Origin: an uncultured Alphaproteobacteria bacterium
GTDB taxonomy: Bacteria; Pseudomonadota; Alphaproteobacteria; Caulobacterales; Parvularculaceae
NCBI GenBank assembly: GCA_902826095.1
Contig: CADEDN010000008.1
Coordinates: forward strand, 1 to 64,000
Reading direction: 5' to 3'
DNA: 64,000 nucleotides
The translations under genes and the position numbers were made by a program. Below, piece after piece: positions 43,450-51,461 of this stretch; the first letter of the stretch is position 1, and each line of letters opens with the position of its first letter. The notes beneath the pieces are model-generated. The model worked only from the letters and a program-made list of their open reading frames with translations, did not search any database and was not told the origin of the DNA.

Positions 43450-43982
43450 CCTTCCAGCGACGGCGAAAGGAAAGCCCGCAGCCGGCGGATCAATTCGCCA
43501 AGCTCGCGCCGACGCAGGAAAAGCAGCGCCCACGACCCGACCCAAACGCCGCAGGCGGTGAAGAAGAGCGCGCCGCCGTCATTGTCGACATTGACGCCGA
43601 GCGGCGTGAATAGATGGAAACTGATCGCGCCCGACATGATGGCGATTGCGAGCATGGCGCCGAGCGGCTGCAAGAACCGATAGCGCCGCAGCAGCATCGT
43701 CGCGATGAGGATCGCCGACGCGACGAGTTCCGCGCCGCCGATGACATACTGGCTGAAGACGCCTCCTTGCGCGAATATGCCGGGCGCACCGAGGCTTGCC
43801 GCCCAACGGTCCAGTTCGTTGAAAATGATCTGGGTTTTCGGCGCGTTGGTGAATTTGAAGCGAAGCGAGTCGAGAAAGACCGCGGCGATAAAAATGGTCA
43901 ATCCGTGGGGAAGAAGCCGCATGATAGCTCCCTTGGCTTTGTCGCCCTGCATGGAGGCGCTTGTGTCGGTCGGATTCGCCAT
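43446..43982 (-). CDS. DoxX-like/YkgB-type membrane protein
   Basis: Integral membrane protein of 178 residues with four hydrophobic helices (LTIFIAAVFLDSLRF, YVIGGAELVASAILIATMLL, LQPLGAMLAIAIMSGAISFHLF, GALFFTACGVWVGSWALLFL). The KFTNAPKTQIIFNELDRWAASLG segment after helix 1 is characteristic of DoxX-like proteins. Function unresolved; such proteins often associate with quinone or thiol redox enzymes. The 4-bp overlap with ndh argues for joint work at the membrane. Confidence 0.72.
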   Translation of the reverse strand: MANPTDTSASMQGDKAKGAIMRLLPHGLTIFIAAVFLDSLRFKFTNAPKTQIIFNELDRWAASLGAPGIFAQGGVFSQYVIGGAELVASAILIATMLLRRYRFLQPLGAMLAIAIMSGAISFHLFTPLGVNVDNDGGALFFTACGVWVGSWALLFLRRRELGELIRRLRAFLSPSLEG

Positions 43983-44062
43983 GGTGTTCTCCTCTGCGGT
44001 CTTCGTCGGCCCGATAGTGCCTCGCCCGTTTCAGCAGGTGAAATGCGCTTTCAGCATGGCAT

Positions 44063-45442
44063 TCATGCCAGGACCTCGAGATCGACCGGCTCCTTGATCC
44101 CGTCGACGCGAGCGGCCGCAAGGCTCCTTTTGGAGCCCGCCGGAAACCCCTGAATTTCAGCAAGTCTGACGATTCCTGACGTCGCAATGATGCGGGCGCT
44201 TGCGATCTTGGCGTGTTTTTCGAGCTTGGCCGCGAGATTCACAGGCTCGCCGATGACCGTGTATTCAAGCCGGTCGCCATGTCCGACCGCGCCATAGACG
44301 ACGTCGCCGCTGGCGAGCGCGATGCCGACATCGAGCGGCGCTTTGCCGACCCGGTCGCGCTCAGCCCGCCAGCGGGCCGTCTCGGCGGCGACCGCGAGCG
44401 AGGTTTCGACAGCGTCGGCGCATTCGCGGCCCGTTGCGTGCGCCGCGCCGAAGCTTACGAGAATGCCGTCGCCAAGAAATTTGTCGACCGCGCCGCCGCC
44501 GCGTTCGATGACGGGAAGAAGACGCGACTGGTAGTCCTGGAGCAATGCGATGACGTCCCGCGGGGCCATGTCGCGCGTCGCCGGCGTGAATCCTCGAAGA
44601 TCGATGAACATGATCGCCGCCTGCCGGATCTCGCCGTCGCCGGCCCTGATGCCGTCGCGTGAGGCGCGGATACGCTCGGCCGCGTCCCGTCCGACGAATT
44701 TTGAAAGGTCCGCGCTTGTCGCTTCCTCGGTCGCCGATCGAAAGAGCAGCGATCGGGCGCGATCAACGCCCAATGCGAGTATGGCTGTTGTCGCGAGGAT
44801 CGCGGCGATCTTCTCCAGCTCGGCGCCAGGAAGCAGGGACAGCGATGTCATGTAGACGCGATAATCGGCGGTCAGCGGCGCGCCGTCGACGGCCGCGAAG
44901 ACGACGAGGACGAACCAGCCGGCCGCGGCGGCGACGCCGGCGAACAGCACGAGGCCGGGATCGAACCGGAGCGCCCGGAGACCGATCAGGATGAACATGT
45001 AAAGAAGCGTCGGCGCTTTCAAATAGAGCGCCGGCGGCTCGCCATATTGATAAGGAAAAGCGGCGATCAGCGCTGTCAGCAGCGCGATGTCGAGCGCCGC
45101 CGAGGCGTATTGCTGAAACACCGAAAGGCGGCTTCGATAAGAGTGCTGAAGGCGCCAGAGCGTCAATCCGGCGTAGAAGAGCAGCGCCGCCGGAACGGGC
45201 TCAATCGCCGGATGCACATCGAACGCCGCATAGCTTGCGGCGTAGAGCGCGGCGAAAAACAAGACGCCGGCAAGCTGTATCCAGCCGATGATGCGCTCGC
45301 TTTGCGCCTCATAGGCCTCAACGGCGACGCGGATGCGCGGCGGCGCTGAAGGCGGCGAAGCAATTCGCGCCGACGCCGTCTTCAGTGCGTCAAAGATATT
45401 TTTCGGCGATATCGACGGTCGAACGCTTTCCGAGGTTGTCAT
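44063..45442 (-). CDS. membrane adenylate/guanylate cyclase (class III)
   Basis: Cyclic-nucleotide synthase of 459 residues, start at 45442 (MTTSESVRPSISPKNIFDAL; an ATG 9 bp upstream is also possible). About six transmembrane helices occupy residues ~50-220, then a short linker and the class III catalytic domain (about 250-440). The metal-binding acids are in MFIDLRGFTPATRD and FLGDGILVSFG. The transition-state motif reads VNLAAKLE: the Asn is there but the usual Arg is Lys. The gene overlaps the patatin 3' end by about 50 bp. Confidence 0.88.
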   Translation of the reverse strand: MTTSESVRPSISPKNIFDALKTASARIASPPSAPPRIRVAVEAYEAQSERIIGWIQLAGVLFFAALYAASYAAFDVHPAIEPVPAALLFYAGLTLWRLQHSYRSRLSVFQQYASAALDIALLTALIAAFPYQYGEPPALYLKAPTLLYMFILIGLRALRFDPGLVLFAGVAAAAGWFVLVVFAAVDGAPLTADYRVYMTSLSLLPGAELEKIAAILATTAILALGVDRARSLLFRSATEEATSADLSKFVGRDAAERIRASRDGIRAGDGEIRQAAIMFIDLRGFTPATRDMAPRDVIALLQDYQSRLLPVIERGGGAVDKFLGDGILVSFGAAHATGRECADAVETSLAVAAETARWRAERDRVGKAPLDVGIALASGDVVYGAVGHGDRLEYTVIGEPVNLAAKLEKHAKIASARIIATSGIVRLAEIQGFPAGSKRSLAAARVDGIKEPVDLEVLA

Positions 45443-46532
45443 AATTCGCATCAAGCCATTCTTCGGCGCTCTCGCGGCCGACATCGCGGAGATGGGTCAA
45501 GAACTCCCAATCCGGGTTCATCTTGCTGGACACGCCGAGTTTGCGCATGAAGTCTTCCGCTTCGATCGAGTGGATCAGCATACGCTTCATTTTCCCGACG
45601 TCGATCGTCTCATCGTCAATCAGCTTGGTGACGAAACTGATCGCGCGCATCTCGCGCATCAGCGATGAATTGAAGCTGATCTCGTTGATGCGATTGAGGA
45701 TGTCGCGCGCGTTTTTCGGCGTCTCCGATCGCATAATGGGATTGATGTGAACAACGACGATGTCGCGGCTCTCGCAGTCGTAAATGAGCGGGAAGAGGGC
45801 CGGGTTTCCCATATAGCCGCCGTCCCAGTAAGGCTCGCCGTCGATCTCGACCGCCTGGAACATGAAAGGCAGGCAAGCGGACGCGAGAACCGCGTCTGAC
45901 GTGATTTCCGGGTTCCTGAACACCCGCACCTTGCCCTGCCGCACATTCGTCGCGGAAAGAAAGAGCCGCAAGGGGCTGTCATGACGCAGCTTTTCGAAGT
46001 CGACGGCCGCTTCAAGAACGTTGCGCAGCGGGTTGTAGTTGAAAGGATTCGTCTCATAGGGGGAGAAGACGCGGGTCATGATGTCCATCATCATGAAGGC
46101 GGGAGACAATTCGAGGGAATGGTTGTGGAACAGCCGGTCGATCAGTGTCGGCTGCAGCGGGCTGAACATCGCGGAACCGGCGATCTTTCGCCAGAAATTG
46201 GCGAGCGCGGTCTTCGCGCCTTCTCGGCCGCCGACCGACAGGCCATAGGCGAGAAGCGCCGCATTCATCGCGCCTGCGCTCGTCGCGCTGACGCCGTCAA
46301 AGCTGAGGTTTTCTTCTTCCAGCAGTCGGTCGAGAACCCCCCAGCCGAATGCGCCATGCGCGCCGCCGCCCTGGAGGGCGAGATTGACGGTCTTGGCTTC
46401 GACCGGGGCAGATCGGGCCCGCTTTGGACTTGCGGCGCTTTTCGCCCCGTGGCGATGCGCGTGCGAGTGAGCAGTGTCAGTGCGGCTGGTTTTATCGAGC
46501 ATGATGGCGGGTTCTCCCAAAGGACTGGTCAT
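45390..46532 (-). CDS. patatin-like phospholipase
   Basis: Ser-Asp dyad acyl hydrolase of 380 residues. The start at 46532 (MTSPLGEPAIMLDKT) overlaps the bdhA stop by 4 bp. After a His/Ala-rich disordered head of about 45 residues come the oxyanion loop LALQGGGAHGAFGWGVLD, the nucleophile elbow SATSAGAMNAA (an Ala where the first Gly of GxSxG is usual), and the catalytic Asp in YWDGGYMGNPALFPL. Pairing with 3-hydroxybutyrate dehydrogenase suggests a role in lipid or polyhydroxybutyrate turnover. Confidence 0.88.
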   Translation of the reverse strand: MTSPLGEPAIMLDKTSRTDTAHSHAHRHGAKSAASPKRARSAPVEAKTVNLALQGGGAHGAFGWGVLDRLLEEENLSFDGVSATSAGAMNAALLAYGLSVGGREGAKTALANFWRKIAGSAMFSPLQPTLIDRLFHNHSLELSPAFMMMDIMTRVFSPYETNPFNYNPLRNVLEAAVDFEKLRHDSPLRLFLSATNVRQGKVRVFRNPEITSDAVLASACLPFMFQAVEIDGEPYWDGGYMGNPALFPLIYDCESRDIVVVHINPIMRSETPKNARDILNRINEISFNSSLMREMRAISFVTKLIDDETIDVGKMKRMLIHSIEAEDFMRKLGVSSKMNPDWEFLTHLRDVGRESAEEWLDANYDNLGKRSTVDIAEKYL

Positions 46533-47362
46533 TGCGCGGTCCATCCGCCGTCAACCGGCAAAGCGGCGCCGGTGATCGATGCGGCGCTTTCCGAGCACAA
46601 AAAAGCAGCCAGCGCGCCAATTTCGGCGGTCTGCGCGAAGCGCTTGTTCGGCTGCGCCTTCAACAGCACATCGGTGATGACCTTTTCGCGCGGGATATTG
46701 TGCGTTCTCGCCTGGTCTTCGATCTGTTTTTCAACGAGCGGCGTCCACACATAGCCCGGGCAGATCGTGTTGCAGGTGACGCCCGCCTGCGCCGCCTCAA
46801 GGGCGACGACCTTTGAAAGACCGAGAACGCCATGTTTCGCCGCGACATAGGCGGACTTGAACGGCGATCCGACAAGGCCGTGCGCGGACGCGATGTTGAC
46901 AATTCGGCCCCAACCGCGGCGCTTCATGCCGGGCAAGGTCGCGCGAATGGCGTGGAATGCGGACGATAGATTGATCGCAATGATCGCGTCCCATTTCGCC
47001 ATCGGAAAATCTTCGATCGCCGCCACATGTTGGATGCCGGCGTTGTTGACTAGAATGTCGACTTCGCCGACGGCGTCCGACGCGAAGGCGATCATTTCGG
47101 CGATCGCCGCCGGCAGCGACAAATCGGCGTTCGAATACGCCACCGGCACGCTGTTCTCAAACGCGATCCGATCTTTCGTCATTTCAATTTCCCGAGCGTC
47201 GCCAAACCCGTTTAGAACGATGCCTGCGCCGTCGGCGGCGAGACGCTCGGCGATCCCGAGCCCGATTCCGCTCGTCGACCCCGTCACCAGCGCAATGCGG
47301 CCTTCAAGGGGCCTCGCCATCATTGCCGGCGAAATGGGCTGCACTTTTTCCATCTTGATCAC
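46529..47362 (-). CDS. bdhA: 3-hydroxybutyrate dehydrogenase
   Basis: NAD-dependent oxidation of D-3-hydroxybutyrate to acetoacetate, in polyhydroxybutyrate breakdown. Short-chain dehydrogenase of 277 residues from a GTG at 47362; the ATG at 47353 is also placed well behind GGGAGAG. Motifs: GSTSGIGLGIAE, NNAGIQHVAAIEDFPMAKWD, IASAHGLVGSPFKSAYVAAKHGV (Ser, Tyr, Lys) and CPGYVWTPLVEKQI, which are BdhA-type. First gene of the operon with the patatin, cyclase, DoxX-like protein and NDH-2. Confidence 0.93.
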   Translation of the reverse strand: MIKMEKVQPISPAMMARPLEGRIALVTGSTSGIGLGIAERLAADGAGIVLNGFGDAREIEMTKDRIAFENSVPVAYSNADLSLPAAIAEMIAFASDAVGEVDILVNNAGIQHVAAIEDFPMAKWDAIIAINLSSAFHAIRATLPGMKRRGWGRIVNIASAHGLVGSPFKSAYVAAKHGVLGLSKVVALEAAQAGVTCNTICPGYVWTPLVEKQIEDQARTHNIPREKVITDVLLKAQPNKRFAQTAEIGALAAFLCSESAASITGAALPVDGGWTAQ

Positions 47363-47618
47363 TGGTTCTCTCCCGCGCTGCTTTCACGCCTTTATCTGAC
47401 GGTTTGAAACATCGCTGAAATACTGGGCTGGCGGAAATGCCGAAACTGCATCGGATCAATGATGACGGGCGGGCGCGGCGGCGTCCTCAGCCAATATCGA
47501 CCCTTGCGGCGGGTTTCCGGCGCGAACGAGACGCCCTCGGGGCGCTCGCAACGGTCGCCCGCAAGCCGGCCGGCGGCGTTCCGCCGCGCCGCCCCGACCA
47601 GCACCAGACAACGCCAGC

Positions 47619-48218
47619 CTAAGCTCGAGACAGGCTGCAGTTCAGGTCCCGCAGCAGCCCGTCATGGAGCCCATAAACCCAGCCGTGTATCGAGAGGCGA
47701 AGGCCGCGCGCCCAGGCGGACTGAATGATCGGCGTGCGGGCGAGGCTTTCAGTTTGCGCAACGACATTCAACTCGCAAAGGCGAGCCTCGCGCGCTGCGC
47801 CGTCTTCGATGAGTCTTAGCTCTTGATGGTGGATCTCCGCAATGTCGCGAATCGGCTGGAGCCAATGGTCGATGACGCCGTGGCGCACGCCGTCGATCGC
47901 AGCCCTCAAACCTCCGCAGCCATAATGGCCGCAAACGATGATGTGCTCGACGCCAAGCGTTTCGACCGCGAACTCGAGCACTGAAAGAAGATTGAGATCG
48001 GCCCGATGGACGAGGTTCGCCACATTGCGATGAACGAACACTTCGCCCGGCTGAAGTCCCGTGATCACATTCGCCGGAACTCGGCTGTCGGAACAGCCGA
48101 TCCAAAGATAGTCCGGCTCCTGCAATTTCGACAGCCGGCTGAAATAATCTGCGTCTTCAGCCAGTCTCTCGTGCGCCCATTTTCGATTGTGCGCCAGCAG
48201 CTGCGCAAGCTCCGTCAT
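47619..48218 (-). CDS. can: beta-class carbonic anhydrase
   Basis: Zn2+ enzyme interconverting CO2 and bicarbonate. 199 residues. Zn ligands and the Asp/Arg dyad are visible: Cys42, Asp44 and Arg46 in GCSDSRVPAN, His98 and Cys101 in GHYGCGGLRAA. The remaining motifs (NVANLVHRADLNLLSVLEFAV, HGWVYGLHDGLLRDL) match the Can/CynT type. Its ATG overlaps the hemerythrin stop by 4 bp. Confidence 0.95.
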   Translation of the reverse strand: MTELAQLLAHNRKWAHERLAEDADYFSRLSKLQEPDYLWIGCSDSRVPANVITGLQPGEVFVHRNVANLVHRADLNLLSVLEFAVETLGVEHIIVCGHYGCGGLRAAIDGVRHGVIDHWLQPIRDIAEIHHQELRLIEDGAAREARLCELNVVAQTESLARTPIIQSAWARGLRLSIHGWVYGLHDGLLRDLNCSLSRA

Positions 48219-48802
48219 CGCCCTGCTCGGTCTCGGGCGCGCGCGGACGCCAGCGATTGCGCGACGAGGGATAGCGCTTCAGCGGTCATGCGCGCGCGCG
48301 CAATCGGCAGCAGGACGCCATTTTCCAGCGCGATGTGGCGGCGAAGATGATCCGCGAAATCACGCAGCGCGGCGCTCTCGGCTTCGCTCGCCTTTTCGCC
48401 TTTTTCCAGCTTTTGAAGCGTGCTCAAGACCGCTTCGCTCGCCGTTTCATCCTCTCGATGCTCCTCTGCGAGGACGTCGAGGATCGCGTCAATATTGTCG
48501 TCCGGCCCGCATAATCGTCGCAACGAAGGGAAAAACGCGATTTCCTCGTCGCGAATATGTTGTGCGAGATCGGCTCTAATGAATGCAATGACACTGCGAA
48601 TGGTTTTCCGGTTGATGACGTCGTCAGCCGCTAGCGCCAGGATTTTTGCGAACTGCCTCTGGCGGAGATGCTCTGCAAAAAGAAAATCGAGCGGTGAAGA
48701 AATGAGTTTGAGATCGGGCGGATCGATCGCAGCTTTCGATCCGCGCCCGTCGATCTCATCGAAATCGCCGCTTCGCCCAAGATCATCATGGTGAGCGATC
48801 AT
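48215..48802 (-). CDS. hemerythrin-like (HHE) domain protein
   Basis: Four-helix di-iron protein of 195 residues, of the bacterial HHE family that binds O2 or NO. Candidate ligands: the HLRQRQF helix, His in DLAQHIRDEEIAFFPSL (H...HxxxE type), HREDE in the third helix, and HLRRHIALENGVLLP in the fourth. It precedes the carbonic anhydrase with a 4-bp overlap and lies 16 bp after the porin, so it is probably cotranscribed with nar. Di-iron sensing or NO protection in nitrate respiration is a reasonable inference. Confidence 0.82.
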   Translation of the reverse strand: MIAHHDDLGRSGDFDEIDGRGSKAAIDPPDLKLISSPLDFLFAEHLRQRQFAKILALAADDVINRKTIRSVIAFIRADLAQHIRDEEIAFFPSLRRLCGPDDNIDAILDVLAEEHREDETASEAVLSTLQKLEKGEKASEAESAALRDFADHLRRHIALENGVLLPIARARMTAEALSLVAQSLASARARDRAGR

Positions 48803-48818
48803 AAGCGCGCCTTTCCGT

Positions 48819-50075
48819 TCAATACTGAAACCTCAAGGAGGCCCATATGAGGCTTCGGTCAGCGAATCCTGCAACGCCGTCATAGACGGCGCCCTTGAAT
48901 TCAGCGGACCAATGTTTCTTGAGCGACACGGCGAGGCCGGCGTCGATTTCCCTGCCGAGATCGGCGCCGCCGCGTTCGGCTTCAAAGTCATGATAGGTGA
49001 CGAACGCGGCGTAGTTCGCGCCGAAGAGGCCGTTCTTCCAATCGAATTGCGCAGTCCCGTAGAGATCTTCGACGCCGTCCGCCGGCGTCGCTAGGAAGAC
49101 GTCCGCAAATCCCTGGAATTTGTGCAGCGTCGCAAGCGGCGTCGAGAAACCGTTCGCGCCGTCGCCGCCGAGCTGTTCATAGCCGGCCTTCAGGGTCGAG
49201 AAGGAAGCGGTGAACGCCGCCTCGCCATGGAAGTAGTCCTCCGAATAGTCGAACGGGTTCGCCGCATAGTCGCGCTGCTTTGCGTATTCGAGCACAATGC
49301 CTGCCTTCACGTTATCCTCTTTCGAGAAGACGTGCGCGTTCTCATAACGGGCTCCGAATGTCTGCGACGCCGCCGCCGGCGCCTCCGCGAAATCGAGAAG
49401 AAGCCCATAGGCCGACAGCTTGCCGAGCTTCTTCGCGTCATAGGTCGCTGTGAACACATGACTGTCGCTGTCGTACTCGCCGAGCGGATGATCATCGCCA
49501 AAGACGCGGTGGACGCGGCTGATATAGAGATAGTCTGCGCTGAGATTGTCGATGTAAGTCGACGACAGCCGTGCGGCGTCAAATGTTTGTTGGTTCTGGC
49601 GGAAGTCGACTGCGCCGACGAAGCGCTGGTTCAATAGGTTGTACGCCTGACGTCCGATGGTGACCGGCGTTTTCTCGATCCCGGTGAATGTCGCCTGCGC
49701 CCGGTTGATCTCGGCGGCGTCCGGATCCGGTATGACCGGGAACTGCGCCTTGCCGTTCGTCGTCGAGTTGAAATGATCGTCGCCGATCGACGCCACATTC
49801 TCGAACTCGACGAGGACCTTGAAATTGTGGAACTCGCCGGTCTCGTAGCCGAGCCTCGTCCTGATTGTGTTGGCGTAGGCGTTCTCGGCAAAGCCCGCCT
49901 GATCCTTCCATTCGAAGCGATATCGAACGTCGATGATCGGCTTGCCCGCCTTGATGGCGGCGACGACGCCGGTCTCATCAACGGGTTTTGCGGCCTCTTC
50001 AGCCAAGGCCCCGGCAGGCGTAAGCGCCAGGAGGGCGGCGGAGAGAAGCAGAGTGCGTTTTTCTTTCATGGTCAT
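48819..50075 (-). CDS. outer-membrane porin (alginate-export/OprD-like barrel)
   Basis: Outer-membrane beta barrel of 418 residues. Signal peptide MTMKEKRTLLLSAALLALTPAGALA, then alternating amphipathic strands (DVRYRFEWKDQAGFAENAYANTIRTRLGYETGEFHNFKVLVEFENVA) and a terminal aromatic residue, SLIWASLRFQY. FDAARLSSTYIDNLSADYLYISRVHRVFGDD matches the alginate-export porin family, which in many bacteria transports other anions. Position right after narI suggests a nitrate/nitrite pore. Confidence 0.8.
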   Translation of the reverse strand: MTMKEKRTLLLSAALLALTPAGALAEEAAKPVDETGVVAAIKAGKPIIDVRYRFEWKDQAGFAENAYANTIRTRLGYETGEFHNFKVLVEFENVASIGDDHFNSTTNGKAQFPVIPDPDAAEINRAQATFTGIEKTPVTIGRQAYNLLNQRFVGAVDFRQNQQTFDAARLSSTYIDNLSADYLYISRVHRVFGDDHPLGEYDSDSHVFTATYDAKKLGKLSAYGLLLDFAEAPAAASQTFGARYENAHVFSKEDNVKAGIVLEYAKQRDYAANPFDYSEDYFHGEAAFTASFSTLKAGYEQLGGDGANGFSTPLATLHKFQGFADVFLATPADGVEDLYGTAQFDWKNGLFGANYAAFVTYHDFEAERGGADLGREIDAGLAVSLKKHWSAEFKGAVYDGVAGFADRSLIWASLRFQY

Positions 50076-50101
50076 TCCCCATCATGTGAAGGATGGCCGC
50101 G

Positions 50102-50806
50102 TCATTCGGCGGGCGCGGCCTTTCGCTTCGTTCGGACAAGCTGGTAGCCGCGCCGGCCGAGGTACCAGACGGGCGCGGAGAAGATGTGGACAAGGCGCGT
50201 GAACGGAAACACGAGAAAGATCGTGAGGCCGAGCGTCAGATGCGCCTTGAAGATCGGATGCGCGTCGGCGACGAGACCGGCGGCGCCGTCGCGGAACGTC
50301 CAGATGCGCTGCGCCCACTCCATGAACTTCGTCATCTCATGGCCGTCGAGATGCTGCATGGAGACAGGGATCGTCGCAAGCCCCAGGAGAAGCTGGGCGA
50401 AGAGAATGAGCAGGACAGCGGTGTCGCCGAAGCTCGATGTGGCGCGAATGCGCGCGTCGAAGAGCCTGCGGTGCGTCAGCAGCGCGATGCCGACGAGGGA
50501 CACGACGCCCGCAACGCCGCCCGCGACGATCGCGAGCATCTGCTTTGCGCCGTGAGAAATGCCGAGCGCGTCGAAGACGGCGATCGGGGTCAAGAGACCG
50601 ACGAAGTGACCGGCGAAAATGATCAGGATGCCGACGTGGAAGAGCACGCTGCCGGCGACAAGCTGCTTGCGGCGGAGAAGTTGGCTTGACCCCGAGCGCC
50701 AGGAATATTGGCCGTGTTCGAATCGCAGGATCGAGCCGATCGCGAACACAGCGAGGCAGACATAAGGATAATAGCCGAAGAGAAATTGGTTCAGGAAGTC
50801 GCGCAT
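50102..50806 (-). CDS. narI: respiratory nitrate reductase gamma subunit (cytochrome b)
   Basis: Membrane di-heme subunit that takes electrons from quinol and passes them to NarH. The start at 50806 (MRDFLNQFLFGYYPYVCLAVFAIGS) gives 234 residues with five transmembrane helices. Heme-ligand histidines lie in LFHVGILIIFAGHFVG and in the last helices (AHPIFKAHLTLGLTIF, PFTRLVHIFSAP). 4 bp after narJ. Confidence 0.93.
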   Translation of the reverse strand: MRDFLNQFLFGYYPYVCLAVFAIGSILRFEHGQYSWRSGSSQLLRRKQLVAGSVLFHVGILIIFAGHFVGLLTPIAVFDALGISHGAKQMLAIVAGGVAGVVSLVGIALLTHRRLFDARIRATSSFGDTAVLLILFAQLLLGLATIPVSMQHLDGHEMTKFMEWAQRIWTFRDGAAGLVADAHPIFKAHLTLGLTIFLVFPFTRLVHIFSAPVWYLGRRGYQLVRTKRKAAPAE

Positions 50807-50810
50807 TGCT

Positions 50811-51461
50811 TCATCTCCTTGCGCCGCCGCTGCAGGCGGCGTCGCCCGGTCCAAATGTCACCGGCTGGTCCTCCCAGAGCGCGTCGAGCGCTTCCAGATT
50901 GTTCGGATCGTCGTCTGGCGCCTTCCTCAGCGCGTCGAGTTCCCTTGGCGACGGCGCGCCGCCCGCAATCGCTTCAAGAACCCGCAGGACTGCCGCGTAT
51001 GGGGTCTTTCGCCTTGCGAGCCGCTCCTTCAGCGCCGCGATCACCGTCAGCGGTTCGGCCAGCAAGGCGCGGGCTTCATCGACAGGGCGGGTCGAAAGAT
51101 ATTCGAGGAACATCGGCAGGAAATCGGGGAGTTCGCACGCATCGGGATCAAGCCCCGCCTGCTCGTAGAGCGCGCGCAGATCAACCATCGCCTGCCCGCG
51201 ATCGCGCGACTCGCCATGCACATGTTCGAAGAGGTGCAGCGACAGCGACCGTGTGCGATCAAACAGGAACACATAGCGTTCCTGCAATTCGTATAGATCG
51301 AGCGTATCGATTTCGGTCAACAGGTTTTTTAGCAGATCGAGGGACCAGCGCGGCGCCAACGCTTCGGCGTAAAGGACCTCGCGAATGGCGCCGGCGGCGT
51401 CTTTCAATTCCGCTGTCGGATAGGAAAGCAGCACGGACAGCGCCTTGAAGGTCATCGTCAT
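50811..51461 (-). CDS. narJ: nitrate reductase molybdenum cofactor assembly chaperone NarJ
   Basis: Private chaperone that inserts the cofactor into NarG and couples NarGH to NarI. 216 residues; start at 51461 (MTMTFKALSVLLSYPTAELKDAAGAIREVL), sharing its A with the narH stop. The conserved YVFLFDRTRSLSLHLFEHVHGESRDRGQAMVDL motif spans about 65-100. All-helical as expected. Confidence 0.93.
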   Translation of the reverse strand: MTMTFKALSVLLSYPTAELKDAAGAIREVLYAEALAPRWSLDLLKNLLTEIDTLDLYELQERYVFLFDRTRSLSLHLFEHVHGESRDRGQAMVDLRALYEQAGLDPDACELPDFLPMFLEYLSTRPVDEARALLAEPLTVIAALKERLARRKTPYAAVLRVLEAIAGGAPSPRELDALRKAPDDDPNNLEALDALWEDQPVTFGPGDAACSGGARR

